Below, in pieces: positions 47,361 to 55,386 of a stretch of DNA of 64,000 nucleotides. How positions within the stretch are numbered: position 1 is the stretch's first letter; each line of letters starts with the position of its first letter. Where the stretch lies: the IMG/VR virus record IMGVR_UViG_3300025324_000011, positions 1 to 64,000 of that record; one strand, written 5' to 3'. The translations under genes were made by a program, and so were the position numbers. Source of the stretch: a virus. The notes under the pieces were generated by a model. The model was not told the origin of the DNA and did not search any database. It saw nothing but the letters and a program-made list of their open reading frames with translations.

Positions 47361-47698
47361 TGGCGCATCCACACCCAAAATCACGCAGGGTAGAGCTTCC
47401 CGGCGAATGGCCCGGGACAATCACCATGACCCCGGATGGACGGCTGCGGATCTACCTTGGTCGTGGTCATGGAGCGGCAAATAGCGCTGGCTGGACATGG
47501 CTCGGTAGATTTCTCGCCTGGGCTTCGACGGGCGTAAGGTTGCCGACCGAGATCCATGTCCATCACATGGACAATGATCACTTGAATATCCGAGAAGAAA
47601 ACAGGATGCACCTCCATCGTTCCGAGCATTCGCGGCTGCATGCGGCAACTAGGACTCGCAACGAGAAAGGGCAATTCGCCGTCGAGGAGGCAGAATGA
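47360..47698 (+). CDS. HNH homing-type endonuclease
   Basis: A 112-aa protein. The C-terminal half (EIHVHHMDNDHLNIREENR, MHLHRSEHSRLHA) is an HNH motif of the HNH_3/homing type. The N-terminal half has a GRLRIYLGRGHG strand region. Likely self-propagating nuclease; no intron is evident. Confidence 0.75.
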   Translation: MAHPHPKSRRVELPGEWPGTITMTPDGRLRIYLGRGHGAANSAGWTWLGRFLAWASTGVRLPTEIHVHHMDNDHLNIREENRMHLHRSEHSRLHAATRTRNEKGQFAVEEAE

Positions 47699-48174
47699 AA
47701 CTCCTTTTCGTAATCGTATACATACTATGGATAGTATGCGGTGCGGTTGCGACTATCTCCGGGTTTCTCGGCATCGCTCTCATGATCGGCGCCAACGATC
47801 AACCGTTGACAATGGGAAGCGATTCATTCGTTATTCTGATCTTTCTCGGATTGGTCTTCGGCGTTGCATTTATCGTCCTTGCGTCAGGCATCGAGCGGCT
47901 CGGAAGGGAGATCAGTTCAGGCTATAGAAATGTCGGTCGCCTGCTGGCGATCATGGTCCTATCTCTTGTCTTCGCCGCAGCAACCGGCTCAAGACGAGAA
48001 GAGAAGAAATGCTATTTCAGCGTTGTCGCCAAGATATGCTACAAGCTTGGGCAACTGCGTAGATTCGGCGACACCATCGGCTGTTGCGTTTACAGTGCAT
48101 GGGCAAGCCGCCCCATCTATTATGAATTTTGTCATTTTGATACGAAGACTAGGCGATGGATCTATACTCGCTGA
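47695..48174 (+). CDS. Membrane protein with three hydrophobic helices
   Basis: A 159-aa protein with helices at about residues 3-30, 44-65 and 82-98, and a Cys-rich soluble C-terminus. It overlaps the HNH gene by four bases. Confidence 0.55.
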   Translation: MKLLFVIVYILWIVCGAVATISGFLGIALMIGANDQPLTMGSDSFVILIFLGLVFGVAFIVLASGIERLGREISSGYRNVGRLLAIMVLSLVFAAATGSRREEKKCYFSVVAKICYKLGQLRRFGDTIGCCVYSAWASRPIYYEFCHFDTKTRRWIYTR

Positions 48175-48581
48175 TCAGCGCACCACCAAGTAAGCGCGTC
48201 GGCCGCGGCAAGCGCATGATGCTCACGGTACCGCAAGATGTCATTCCGCGCTTTGTGGCGCAGGCAGCCAAGTGGGGATGCAGGCCGGCAACGGCCGTTC
48301 TAAACCTCGCGCTCGGAGCATTGCGAGCGATCGAAGATCAAGAGATGCGCTTGTCACACAATCACCCGCTCAGGGCGGATGGTTATGACCTCGGTTCGAA
48401 TGTGCCGTTTGAAGTGGCCTTGGCGGCGTCCTACAATCCTCGTTGTGAGGCGTTCTGCGGTTGGGAGATAGGACCGTACCCCTGCACCAGGGAGCGTGGC
48501 CACGGTGGCGCTCACGTGGCGCGTGCGGCTGGCGGTGTTATCGTGGCAGCATGGGATGAAGAAGGAGGGCAGGGAGCATGA
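48156..48581 (+). CDS. Hypothetical protein with RHH-like segment
   Basis: A 141-aa protein. The segment GKRMMLTVPQDVIPRFVAQA, ATAVLNLALGALRAIED resembles a ribbon-helix-helix; a later part (FCGWEIGPYPCTRERGHGG) resembles a short zinc or Cys motif seen in other phages. Confidence 0.5.
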   Translation: MDLYSLISAPPSKRVGRGKRMMLTVPQDVIPRFVAQAAKWGCRPATAVLNLALGALRAIEDQEMRLSHNHPLRADGYDLGSNVPFEVALAASYNPRCEAFCGWEIGPYPCTRERGHGGAHVARAAGGVIVAAWDEEGGQGA

Positions 48582-48712
48582 AGGCGCTCAGGCGTTGTTT
48601 TCTGTTTTTTGGCTTAACTGTTGCGATAATCTCTCCACCGAAAGATCCGTGGCGAAACCTAGCAGTGGCCGCCATTTTTGTGTACGCTGCTTGTCACTGG
48701 CGCGAGGAGTAA
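48578..48712 (+). CDS. 44-residue membrane peptide
   Basis: A small ORF joined by ATGA. It has a hydrophobic start (CFLFFGLTVAIIS) and a second hydrophobic run (LAVAAIFVYAACHW). Confidence 0.5.
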   Translation: MKALRRCFLFFGLTVAIISPPKDPWRNLAVAAIFVYAACHWREE

Positions 48713-48717
48713 CGGTC

Positions 48718-48912
48718 ATGGGCGGAACTGCGCTAGATCCACGGAAAGAGGAAGCATCGCAGGGCAGCAAATCCGCCAGCAATATCGGATGCGCGGCGAA
48801 AATCGCAATCTTCCTAATCTTGCTTTCCATGGCTCGCATGAATTGCTATGACCATTTGTCGATCTATCCAGCTTGGATGCGAGCGGTCTGTAGTTGCCTA
48901 TTTGCGGGCTAG
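48718..48912 (+). CDS. Small membrane protein
   Basis: A 64-aa ORF with GAGGAGTAA upstream and a single membrane helix (IGCAAKIAIFLILLSMA). Confidence 0.5.
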   Translation: MGGTALDPRKEEASQGSKSASNIGCAAKIAIFLILLSMARMNCYDHLSIYPAWMRAVCSCLFAG

Positions 48913-48918
48913 GATGAG

Positions 48919-50041
48919 ATGAGGTTCGCATCGGTTTGCTCGGGGTGCGGAGGGTTTGACCTTGGCCTTGAGCAAGCGGGCCTGCGATGCGTCGTACAAA
49001 TCGAGATCAATAAGCAATGTTTCTCAGTTCTGGAAAAGCATTGGCCTTATGTTAAGCGGTTGAAAGATCTCTATGAGACGAAAGCGGAAGATCTTCCAGC
49101 CGTTGATGTTTTCGCAGGAGGAACACCCTGCCAGGATCTCTCGATTTCTGGACGCCGTGCGGGATTGGATGGAAGCGAATCCAGACTCTTCTACGAATTC
49201 GTTCGCCTCGCTGATTCGCAGCCTGCCGCTGCGGTTCTCTGGGAAAACGTCCCTGGCGCTTTCACCTCCTCGGAGGGAGAGGATTTTGCGATCATCCTCC
49301 GAGAACTCAGCGGATACTATCCTTCCGTCCCGATCGGAGGATGGAGAAATTCAGGCTTCTGCGTTGGACATTAAACGATACGTGCTCTGGCGCGTGCTGG
49401 ACGCTCAATACTTCGGAATTCCACAGCGACGCCGTCGCGTCTTCGTTGTTGGATTGCCTCGAAACGGGGAGCGGGGAAGAATTCGAGGCGTACATCCAGA
49501 GATACTTTTTGACGAAACGAGCCTGCGCAGGCATCCTCCGTCGAGCCTTGAAAAGGAACAGACCGTTGCCCCATTACTTGGAGGAAGCCTTGGCGGCCAC
49601 AGAATAGGAGCAGAAGAGGCGGCAGGCGGGCATCTAATTAGTCACACCGTCACCACCCGCAGCGGTATGCATCATGATCCAACAAGCGACACATTCATTG
49701 TCCATACCCTGACAAGTGAGGGGGCGGACGCGAGCGAAGACGGCACAGGACGCGGCCTTCCGCTTGTTCTCGGAACTCTCGCTGCCTCATACGGAAAACA
49801 AGCAGGGAGGGACTTCGAGGTGTCGGATAATTTGATCGTTGCTCGCCGTCGCGTCCGGAGGATAACACCGATTGAGGCTGAGCGCTTGCAGGGCTTCCCA
49901 GATCATTGGACTAAGCATGACTCGAACGGTCGGAAGTTATCGGATGCGTCACGCTATCGAATGATAGGTAACGCGGTAGCCGTGCCAGTCGCAAAATGGA
50001 TAGGATCTCGTTTAATTCAAGCAGTGGAGGATTCGCAATGA
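48919..50041 (+). pseudogene. Cytosine-C5 DNA methyltransferase split by a frameshift
   Basis: The first frame (48919-49374) has FASVCSGCGGFDLGLEQAG (SAM motif I), the catalytic TPCQDLS and WENVPG. It stops after GGWRNSGFCVGH. The next frame resumes exactly as KRYVLWRVLDAQYFGIPQRRRRVFVVG and continues through a TRD region to motif IX/X (ERLQGFPDHW, YRMIGNAVAVPVAKWIG). A +1 shift at the CAT TAA A site near 49371 restores a 374-aa enzyme. All catalytic motifs are intact, so a sequencing indel or a recent mutation is likely. Confidence 0.85.
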
Positions 50042-50367
50042 GACACGCTAGGCCAGTAGATCAAGAGCGATGGAATAGCCGCCTCGCGCGCCTACGCAAG
50101 ATCCTAGAGATCAACGTCCCCGATGTTGTGATTGCGACCGAGGCTGGCCTAATCTTGGAGGCGTGGCACGGCAACAAATGGCGCCGAGCTTTCTGGTGCC
50201 TGCGCGATGCTACGCGGTGGGCTTTGTTGTGGCGGGTTATACTGCCGCTCGAAATCGGATCTTGCCGATTTTTCGGAATCCACAGTTGGGATACGATCGA
50301 AGAGGAACAATGTGACGGGAGTTTCGCCGCGATAGAGCGATGCTGTTTCTGCATGAAGGCTAGGTAG
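50038..50367 (+). CDS. Hypothetical protein
   Basis: A 109-aa protein coupled by ATGA to the methyltransferase. It has a Trp-rich centre (EAWHGNKWRRAFWCLRD) and ends CCFCMKAR. It overlaps the convergent gene by eight bases. Confidence 0.5.
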   Translation: MRHARPVDQERWNSRLARLRKILEINVPDVVIATEAGLILEAWHGNKWRRAFWCLRDATRWALLWRVILPLEIGSCRFFGIHSWDTIEEEQCDGSFAAIERCCFCMKAR

Positions 50368-50812
50368 ATTTCTTCCTCATCGATTCAATCCTTTCCCGTA
50401 GCTCTTCGATCGTCGTTGCGCTATCCTCAAGGGATGCCTCAGCGAGATCAGCCCTAGTCCTAAGTTCCTTGACCTCTTCCTCGAGCAGAACGGCGTATTT
50501 GGCGCGCGGGCGAAGCTCTGCGACCTCTTCTCGCAGCGCCGCTAGTTGCGTTTCCGCCGCATCGAGTCTCGCCTCTAAGGTGGCTTGTCTCTTTTCGTAC
50601 CTATCAAGTAATTGGCTGACTCGACCGAATTCCGATGTATCTTTAGCCGTAAGAACCTGCGTTTCCAACACAGCAGCATCTGCAATCATCTTGCGAGCTT
50701 CTGGGCGACGAAACATAAAGGTACGAAGCAGGGCTAGCAGCGTGGCTAATCCACCTCCAGCGACTACGGACACGAGGACTGTAACCCAGCCCGGGGTTGA
50801 CGGTTCCGCCAC
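50360..50812 (-). CDS. Membrane-anchored coiled-coil protein, spanin-like
   Basis: A 150-aa protein with one N-terminal transmembrane helix (WVTVLVSVVAGGGLATLLALL) and a long charged coiled coil. This is the layout of an inner-membrane spanin (Rz). It is the last gene of the minus membrane cassette. Confidence 0.5.
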   Translation of the reverse strand: MAEPSTPGWVTVLVSVVAGGGLATLLALLRTFMFRRPEARKMIADAAVLETQVLTAKDTSEFGRVSQLLDRYEKRQATLEARLDAAETQLAALREEVAELRPRAKYAVLLEEEVKELRTRADLAEASLEDSATTIEELRERIESMRKKST

Positions 50813-51229
50813 TCAGGAATGCCTTGCTTTCTCGCGGTCTAGATCGATCATTAGGGTGCGGACTTTTTCAACCATCTCATCATAATCACTCATCGCTTGG
50901 CGGATTGGCCGCACTGCGCGATGAAGCACAATGCCAGCAATAAGCGAGACAACCGCAGTCAAGATTAGCATTCCCGATTCGAGTCCGTAGTAGGGCTGGA
51001 AGATGACAACGACGCCAATCAAATGGGAGATCCCGCAGAAGGCGATGAATACCGATGCTAGCATCCATAGCGCAGGCTGCGGTATTTTTGACTGCGATGA
51101 AAGAACTCTTACAATCGAAACGGGGATCCAGGTATAGGCAATAAAAATCAGGACGTTGCCTATGATGATAGCCCACAGAAGAACTGGATCAGAAATACAA
51201 GATTCCCGAGCGATCGATAAAACTTCCAT
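50813..51229 (-). CDS. Ethylene-receptor-like transmembrane protein
   Basis: A 138-aa protein with three membrane helices matching the sensor domain of ethylene receptors (ETR1, bacterial homologues): IFIAYTWIPVSIVRVL, then WMLASVFIAFCGISHLIGVV and LILTAVVSLIAGIVLH. The Cys and His of CGxxH that bind copper in those receptors are present; the helix-1 Asp is Asn. It lacks the kinase and GAF domains and ends in a coil. It may be a holin-type membrane protein that reuses the fold, or a true ligand binder. Confidence 0.6.
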   Translation of the reverse strand: MEVLSIARESCISDPVLLWAIIIGNVLIFIAYTWIPVSIVRVLSSQSKIPQPALWMLASVFIAFCGISHLIGVVVIFQPYYGLESGMLILTAVVSLIAGIVLHRAVRPIRQAMSDYDEMVEKVRTLMIDLDREKARHS

Positions 51230-51247
51230 CTCCTTCCCTTTCCACTC

Positions 51248-51514
51248 TTACGCTGGAGATCGGGGACGATTTCGCGTTACTGCGGCGCGGATGCCCCAGA
51301 GGCCCAGGGCAGTCGCTACCGCCTCACCGACCTTGTAAAGATCGAGGTCGCCTCGGAAGTAGCCGGCGAAGGCCAACGCCACCAGCGTGGCGACGGCGAG
51401 CAGGGTTTTCAAGCCCGGCAACGGATCGCTTGGAGTACCGAGCTTGATCCTGCGGCCTCGGCGAGGCTTGCCGAGGCCCTTGGGGAGATATGGCGCTGTT
51501 GGGTGGTGTGGCAT
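51248..51514 (-). CDS. Small membrane protein, holin candidate
   Basis: An 88-aa protein with a basic N-terminus and one or two hydrophobic segments (KTLLAVATLVALAFAGYF; VATALGLWGIRAAV). Holin-like size and topology within a membrane cassette. Confidence 0.5.
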   Translation of the reverse strand: MPHHPTAPYLPKGLGKPRRGRRIKLGTPSDPLPGLKTLLAVATLVALAFAGYFRGDLDLYKVGEAVATALGLWGIRAAVTRNRPRSPA

Positions 51515-51517
51515 GGC

Positions 51518-51811
51518 TTAGAGCTCCTCGGGCGGCTCAAGATAGCCAAGATCGAAGATGATCTGCCGCAGCTCGCGTCGCACGGTGCGGTTCAACTCTA
51601 CCAGGCGTTCCGAGGCAGCCTGAGCCTGCGCGGTGCCCTTTCGCGCTGCGGTCGGTTCGAGATCGAGCGGCAGGGGGCGGAGGCGGTCTAGCACCTTGGT
51701 GGCGGCCTCGAAGGAGATGCCGATTTCTGAGGCGAGGGCTCTTGCCGCTGCCGGCGGGGGGCAGCAGAGATACAGCCAGCAGCACGGACTACCGAGCGAC
51801 GATTGAGGCAC
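51518..51811 (-). CDS. Small Cys/Pro-rich hydrophobic start protein
   Basis: A 97-aa protein from a GTG with GGAGGATAG upstream. The N-terminus (SPCCWLYLCCPPPAAARAL) could be a lipoprotein signal with Cys, while the rest is helical and charged. Not clearly an Rz1, but the position fits. Confidence 0.45.
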   Translation of the reverse strand: MPQSSLGSPCCWLYLCCPPPAAARALASEIGISFEAATKVLDRLRPLPLDLEPTAARKGTAQAQAASERLVELNRTVRRELRQIIFDLGYLEPPEEL

Positions 51812-51816
51812 CCTTT

Positions 51817-52164
51817 CTATCCTCCCAGCTTCGCAAGTCCAGAGAAGACTCGGACATTGATCTGCTCTTGATTGGCCATCTTTTCCTCCATAACGGAGAT
51901 GCGCCCACCGAGAGAGGAGACGCGCTCTTGGTATCGCACCAACTCCACGGTCGCCGTCTGATTGGCCGTTGTGGACTTCTCGATCGCGGCCTGAAGCTCG
52001 CCAACCTTTGTCTCGAGACCGTTGAGCCGCATCGAGGCGACGCCGAGCAAAAAGATCCAGCCGACGACGCCCAAGATGACCCCCGGGCTGATCCACTGTT
52101 TGAGATATTCCATCGCTCGATCACCCATGGCGGTAGCCTCCTGCATGGACGGAGTGTCGCTCAC
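51817..52164 (-). CDS. Membrane-anchored coiled-coil protein
   Basis: A 115-aa protein with one helix (GVILGVVGWIFLLGVASM) and a coiled coil (GLETKVGELQAAIEKST). Spanin- or holin-regulator-like. Starts at GTG overlapping the upstream stop. Confidence 0.5.
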   Translation of the reverse strand: MSDTPSMQEATAMGDRAMEYLKQWISPGVILGVVGWIFLLGVASMRLNGLETKVGELQAAIEKSTTANQTATVELVRYQERVSSLGGRISVMEEKMANQEQINVRVFSGLAKLGG

Positions 52165-52286
52165 GGCCCTGCTGCCGCCCTGCGGCTACCCCTGGCCTGA
52201 TAGAGGTGAACCGAGAAGGCCAAACCGAGGGCCAAGATCTCGGCGCCCCAAACGGTTGCCAGGAGAATGAGAAGATTTGCGGTCAC
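52161..52286 (-). CDS. 41-residue membrane peptide
   Basis: GTGA overlaps on both ends. A single hydrophobic helix (NLLILLATVWGAEILALGL) and a basic tail. Confidence 0.5.
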   Translation of the reverse strand: MTANLLILLATVWGAEILALGLAFSVHLYQARGSRRAAAGP

Positions 52287-52441
52287 GTGGCGATGGCCCT
52301 CCGCAGCTTCAGGCCCTTCTCTTTGTCTCTAGTGAATCGAAAATACAGAAACACAGAGACGCAGAGCGCCACGGCAAGGGGTGCAACCACCCTGAGCATG
52401 GCGAAGTAGTGCACTGCCTCAGTAACATTCGGATGGATCAT
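52283..52441 (-). CDS. 52-residue membrane peptide
   Basis: First gene of the cassette after the terminator. A single helix (VVAPLAVALCVSVFLYF) with a basic cytoplasmic tail. AGGATTTC lies upstream of the ATG. Confidence 0.5.
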   Translation of the reverse strand: MIHPNVTEAVHYFAMLRVVAPLAVALCVSVFLYFRFTRDKEKGLKLRRAIAT

Positions 52442-52464
52442 CGGATGAAATCCTCATTGCGGTT

Positions 52465-52519
52465 AAAAAAAGAGCCAAGGCGACAACCGGAGGAGGAACG
52501 AAACCTTCGCCTTGGCTCT
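52465..52519 (-). terminator. Rho-independent terminator
   Basis: A perfect 13-bp stem (AGAGCCAAGGCGA/TCGCCTTGGCTCT) with a 23-nt loop, followed on the minus strand by seven T. It ends the transcript from the gene at 52538 and isolates the membrane cassette. Confidence 0.85.
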
Positions 52520-52537
52520 GTCGAAACCACCACTCTT

Positions 52538-52948
52538 TCACCGCCGCCCCCTCGCTTCCGCCCGTGATAGATGCGCCCTCTTAGATTCGCGGATGGCAGC
52601 CTGAGGAAACCCTTCGACTTCCGACCATTCTCCGTCATCTGCCAAGGCTGCCCATTTTCCGTCTCGACGCTGCAACCGATCTGTCATTAGATAGGATACA
52701 ACTTCAGCATCGTCCGCCACAACCCGAGATGCGAGCATCTCGGTCAACCGTTCCTCGGTCGCCAAGATCGCCTCTTCGGGAGTAGAAAACCCGGTGCCGG
52801 CCGCATGGAGAGAGGTGAACGATCCACCGCCTTCTGCGATTTTGCACAGCCACAAGGAGGAATCATGGCCGATGGGCTCGGGCCGCATACGGATGCCTTG
52901 AGCAAGACGCGCGACCATTACGGCGAACGGATTGGGTGCTACGGCCAT
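52538..52948 (-). CDS. Hypothetical protein
   Basis: A 136-aa protein upstream of the terminator. It has a folded central region (SLWLCKIAEGGGSFTSLHA, FSTPEEAILATEERLTEML) and a basic C-terminus. No family recognised. Confidence 0.6.
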   Translation of the reverse strand: MAVAPNPFAVMVARLAQGIRMRPEPIGHDSSLWLCKIAEGGGSFTSLHAAGTGFSTPEEAILATEERLTEMLASRVVADDAEVVSYLMTDRLQRRDGKWAALADDGEWSEVEGFPQAAIRESKRAHLSRAEARGRR

Positions 52949-53048
52949 CGGTCTCTATTCTAGAACCACTGCGGCGTTTGATGCAACCCGAAGGATGATG
53001 GGCAGTGATCGGACCCGCACTTAAAGCTCACTGCGTATTGAGCGATGT

Positions 53049-53231
53049 CTATCCACTTTTCCGAACCGCATCCGATATTCCTGCTCCATGTGCCAGCAGT
53101 TTCTCGCTCAGCTCCCTTACCTTATCCATCAACCACAGCATGGCCTCCCGTTCGCGAAGGTAGTGGCCGCAAGGGAGTCCGTTATCTCTATTCCATGCAA
53201 TCTTCCCGTTTAGCCATTGGACGCGAGTCAA
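53049..53231 (-). CDS. Small helical protein
   Basis: A 60-aa protein starting at a TTG that overlaps the previous stop. It has a helix (LREREAMLWLMDKVRELSEKL). No family recognised. Confidence 0.45.
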   Translation of the reverse strand: MTRVQWLNGKIAWNRDNGLPCGHYLREREAMLWLMDKVRELSEKLLAHGAGISDAVRKSG

Positions 53232-53350
53232 GGTAATCTTGAATACCCCATCTTCATTGATTTGTAGGTAGGACCTCCGCCTCCCTCTTCTATCCGCTGA
53301 AGGCGCTCAGCTTGGCGCATCTTGTTTCGTTGGCGAGATGCAATGGACAT
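53228..53350 (-). CDS. 40-residue basic protein
   Basis: An ORF with GGAGG before the ATG, rich in Arg, Lys and Gln with a Gly run. TTGA overlap with the next gene supports translation. Confidence 0.45.
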   Translation of the reverse strand: MSIASRQRNKMRQAERLQRIEEGGGGPTYKSMKMGYSRLP

Positions 53351-53372
53351 GATGCAACCTCCGAAGTTGAAG

Positions 53373-53444
53373 TGGGGCCAGCAGGGATCGAACCTGCGAC
53401 CATCCGCTTAAGAGGCGGCAGCTCTACCGCTGAGCTATGGCCCC
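53373..53444 (-). tRNA. tRNA-Lys(CUU)
   Basis: A full cloverleaf on the minus strand: acceptor GGGGCCA/TGGCCCC, D arm AGCTCAGCGGTAGAGCT, anticodon loop CTCTTAA (anticodon CTT, Lys), T arm GCAGG TTCGATC CCTGC. The discriminator base is A, followed by CTTC, so the 3' CCA is not encoded and must be added. It is the only tRNA gene found here. Confidence 0.9.
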
Positions 53445-53468
53445 ATGGTTTTTAATACATCGTCCCAT

Positions 53469-53666
53469 TTACCACCCCTCCGCGCGCCGACGATTGACGC
53501 GGTGCCCGCAATCGATGCAGGTGACGCCCCGCGTGTAAATACCACCCCCGCTCGACTCCGAGTCGTCCCTTCCCCATGTTCCCGCCATCCTCACCTTCGC
53601 GTAAAACTCAAATCCGGAGGTACCTCCGCAGTGCGGGCAGCACATTATCTGGGCGCTCTTTTTCAT
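53469..53666 (-). CDS. Small zinc-ribbon protein
   Basis: A 65-aa protein with CCPHCGG and CIDCGHRVNRRR, a zinc ribbon. GGAGAGA precedes the chosen ATG. Confidence 0.6.
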   Translation of the reverse strand: MKKSAQIMCCPHCGGTSGFEFYAKVRMAGTWGRDDSESSGGGIYTRGVTCIDCGHRVNRRRAEGW

Positions 53667-53810
53667 TTCTCTCCGTCCCTTCATTTCGTCACCCATGCAC
53701 CCCAACGATCAAACTTGATGGGCGAGCAGAAAATCTCGCAATCCAATCCATTCCTTGTTTCGCCAGCAGCTCGCAACGTAGATTCTCGGATCTTTCAGGT
53801 TGTGGCCTAA

Positions 53811-54104
53811 TTAGCACGGGTCAAGACGCGCCCATACAATGGACTCGCCGTCCGTGCCGCGCTCGATTGATGTACTGACACGATAGTGTCGCCGTACATA
53901 TCGCTTGTCGTTGTAATAATGGACGATCGACCTCTGGAGCCGCCTGACCTCGGTGGTCGGCACCGGGATGGGCCAATAGAGGAGTGGATTCCTCCGCGCC
54001 TCCGGGCTCGCCATCACCTCCTCGAGTCTCCTGTACACCTCCCGCCATCGGTCTCGGTCGTTGAGATGACGGGGAGGGATTGCTAAGCGCTGCTCTACGT
54101 CCAT
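53811..54104 (-). CDS. Hypothetical protein
   Basis: A 97-aa basic protein with GGGAGGCG before the ATG. It has a helical N-terminal half (RDRWREVYRRLEEVMASPEA) and a RRHYRVSTSIERG strand region. Confidence 0.5.
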   Translation of the reverse strand: MDVEQRLAIPPRHLNDRDRWREVYRRLEEVMASPEARRNPLLYWPIPVPTTEVRRLQRSIVHYYNDKRYVRRHYRVSTSIERGTDGESIVWARLDPC

Positions 54105-54175
54105 GGTTGACGCCTCCCGCGTAACATGCTAACATAGGACCGCCATGAGATGCAAGCGCCAACAGATCCAACGCC

Positions 54176-54300
54176 TTGAATCCAAGTTTCCGTAGAGATC
54201 CAAGGAAATGGACTGACCGGCGCTAGATCTAGTGCATGAGGCCATAGACACCACTATATGTTGTGTTGGCGCTGTTGGCACAGGTGCTGCATTAGTATGG
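54176..54300 (+). repeat. Dispersed element, copy 2
   Basis: Shares TTGAATCCAAG, ATCCAAGGAAATGGA, CTAGA and the core GTGTTGGCGCTGTTGGCA with copies 1 and 3. One base is missing in the 5' half. The core is translated as TTICCVGAVG in a frame open from a GTG at 54232 into the next gene. Confidence 0.7.
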
Positions 54301-54363
54301 ACTCAGGACGGACAAAGGACAGACCAGAAGCGAGACAGGATAAACAACGGAAGAGAGGACAAA

Positions 54364-54546
54364 ATGAGACTGACCAAGGCAGACCACGAGAAGATTAACA
54401 AGCTGGCTGACAAGTACTACGATTGCCGCGACCGAGAGGGCAGGACGCACGAAGAGGCAGTCTCTGAGGTCTTCGAGCTGTCATCTGAGATTAGTGCATC
54501 TATGCACCTTGTCCGGATCACTCTTTCTACTATTGCAGTGGTCTAA
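54364..54546 (+). CDS. Small helical protein after element copy 2
   Basis: A 60-aa protein with GAGAGGACAAA upstream. Helical and acidic (DHEKINKLADKYYDCRDREG). The frame is open upstream through the repeat element, so an extended form starting at GTG is possible. Confidence 0.55.
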   Translation: MRLTKADHEKINKLADKYYDCRDREGRTHEEAVSEVFELSSEISASMHLVRITLSTIAVV

Positions 54547-54581
54547 ACCGACCAACCAGCGCGGATTAAGGAGATGATGTC

Positions 54582-55001
54582 ATGAGCATTCTCGCATACC
54601 GCGACTTCGTCCCTGGTGTAACCGTCAAGCTTACGGGTAACTTCCTCATCTCAACAGGACAACGCAAAGGCGGCGAAGGCTCAAAGCGTTGGACAGTCTT
54701 AGCCTGCACTTGCGGTCTATGCCGTAGCAACAAACATGTTGCAGTCAATGAGCCTTCAATGTCAATCTTCACTCCAGAGGAGATAGCTAAAGAGCCCAGG
54801 ATTGTCCATCGTCACATTGCAAAAGAGAACCTCGCGATTGTCGGACAATTGGACCATCGTAACTGTGGAGATGTCTATGCAGGGCAGACGATGGAGGGGC
54901 TCATAGCAGGGAGAAAGCCTCTAGGATCAAGGCCGATAGATACAGAGCCCGAGCCTGAGACTAAGCCTGCAAAGCCATGCCCCGATGAACAGGAGGCTTG
55001 A
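54582..55001 (+). CDS. Hypothetical protein
   Basis: A 139-aa protein with a beta-rich, Cys-containing first half (GVTVKLTGNFLIST, VLACTCGLCRS) and a Pro/Glu-rich tail. No family recognised. Confidence 0.6.
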   Translation: MSILAYRDFVPGVTVKLTGNFLISTGQRKGGEGSKRWTVLACTCGLCRSNKHVAVNEPSMSIFTPEEIAKEPRIVHRHIAKENLAIVGQLDHRNCGDVYAGQTMEGLIAGRKPLGSRPIDTEPEPETKPAKPCPDEQEA

Positions 55002-55006
55002 AGTAG

Positions 55007-55237
55007 ATGTCAACCACAATTAACACTATCCGAGAATTCAAAGCAAGATCTGTCTCGCTTTTTGAGAATAACAACTACCTCCAACGCGGAACCACTATTA
55101 CGTGGCGTGGAGCCAGGAAGACAACTTGGCGCGGCGGATCATCTGGATTCAGTGGGGAGTTCGAAGTCTCACATCCGTCACACAAAACTGTCCTTATTGT
55201 AGCATCTTACGACGATGAAGGACTAACAATAAGATGA
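55007..55237 (+). CDS. Hypothetical beta-rich protein
   Basis: A 76-aa protein with GRGARKTTWRGGSSGFSGEF-like strands. Linked by ATGA to the next gene. Confidence 0.55.
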   Translation: MSTTINTIREFKARSVSLFENNNYLQRGTTITWRGARKTTWRGGSSGFSGEFEVSHPSHKTVLIVASYDDEGLTIR

Positions 55238-55386
55238 GCCAAAATGCTCTGCCGTGTTATATCCTCTGCCGAACCCCCACCTTGCGCGCCCATGCCGCCG
55301 CCGATGTCGTTGCTCCCGCAAGCCTAGAAGAGGTCGCTGAGGGGGTGCTTGAAATTCTTCGCGCGAGCATGGAGGGTGCGCCATGA
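55234..55386 (+). CDS. 50-residue small protein
   Basis: ATGA overlaps on both sides. N-terminus MSQNALPCYILCRTPTLRAH followed by an acidic helix. Short but tightly embedded. Confidence 0.5.
   Translation: MSQNALPCYILCRTPTLRAHAAADVVAPASLEEVAEGVLEILRASMEGAP

Noticed and set aside
51487-51514. ATATGGCGCTGTTGG as a fourth copy of the dispersed element
   Set aside because: Only about 10 bases match and the CTAGA block at the fixed distance is missing.
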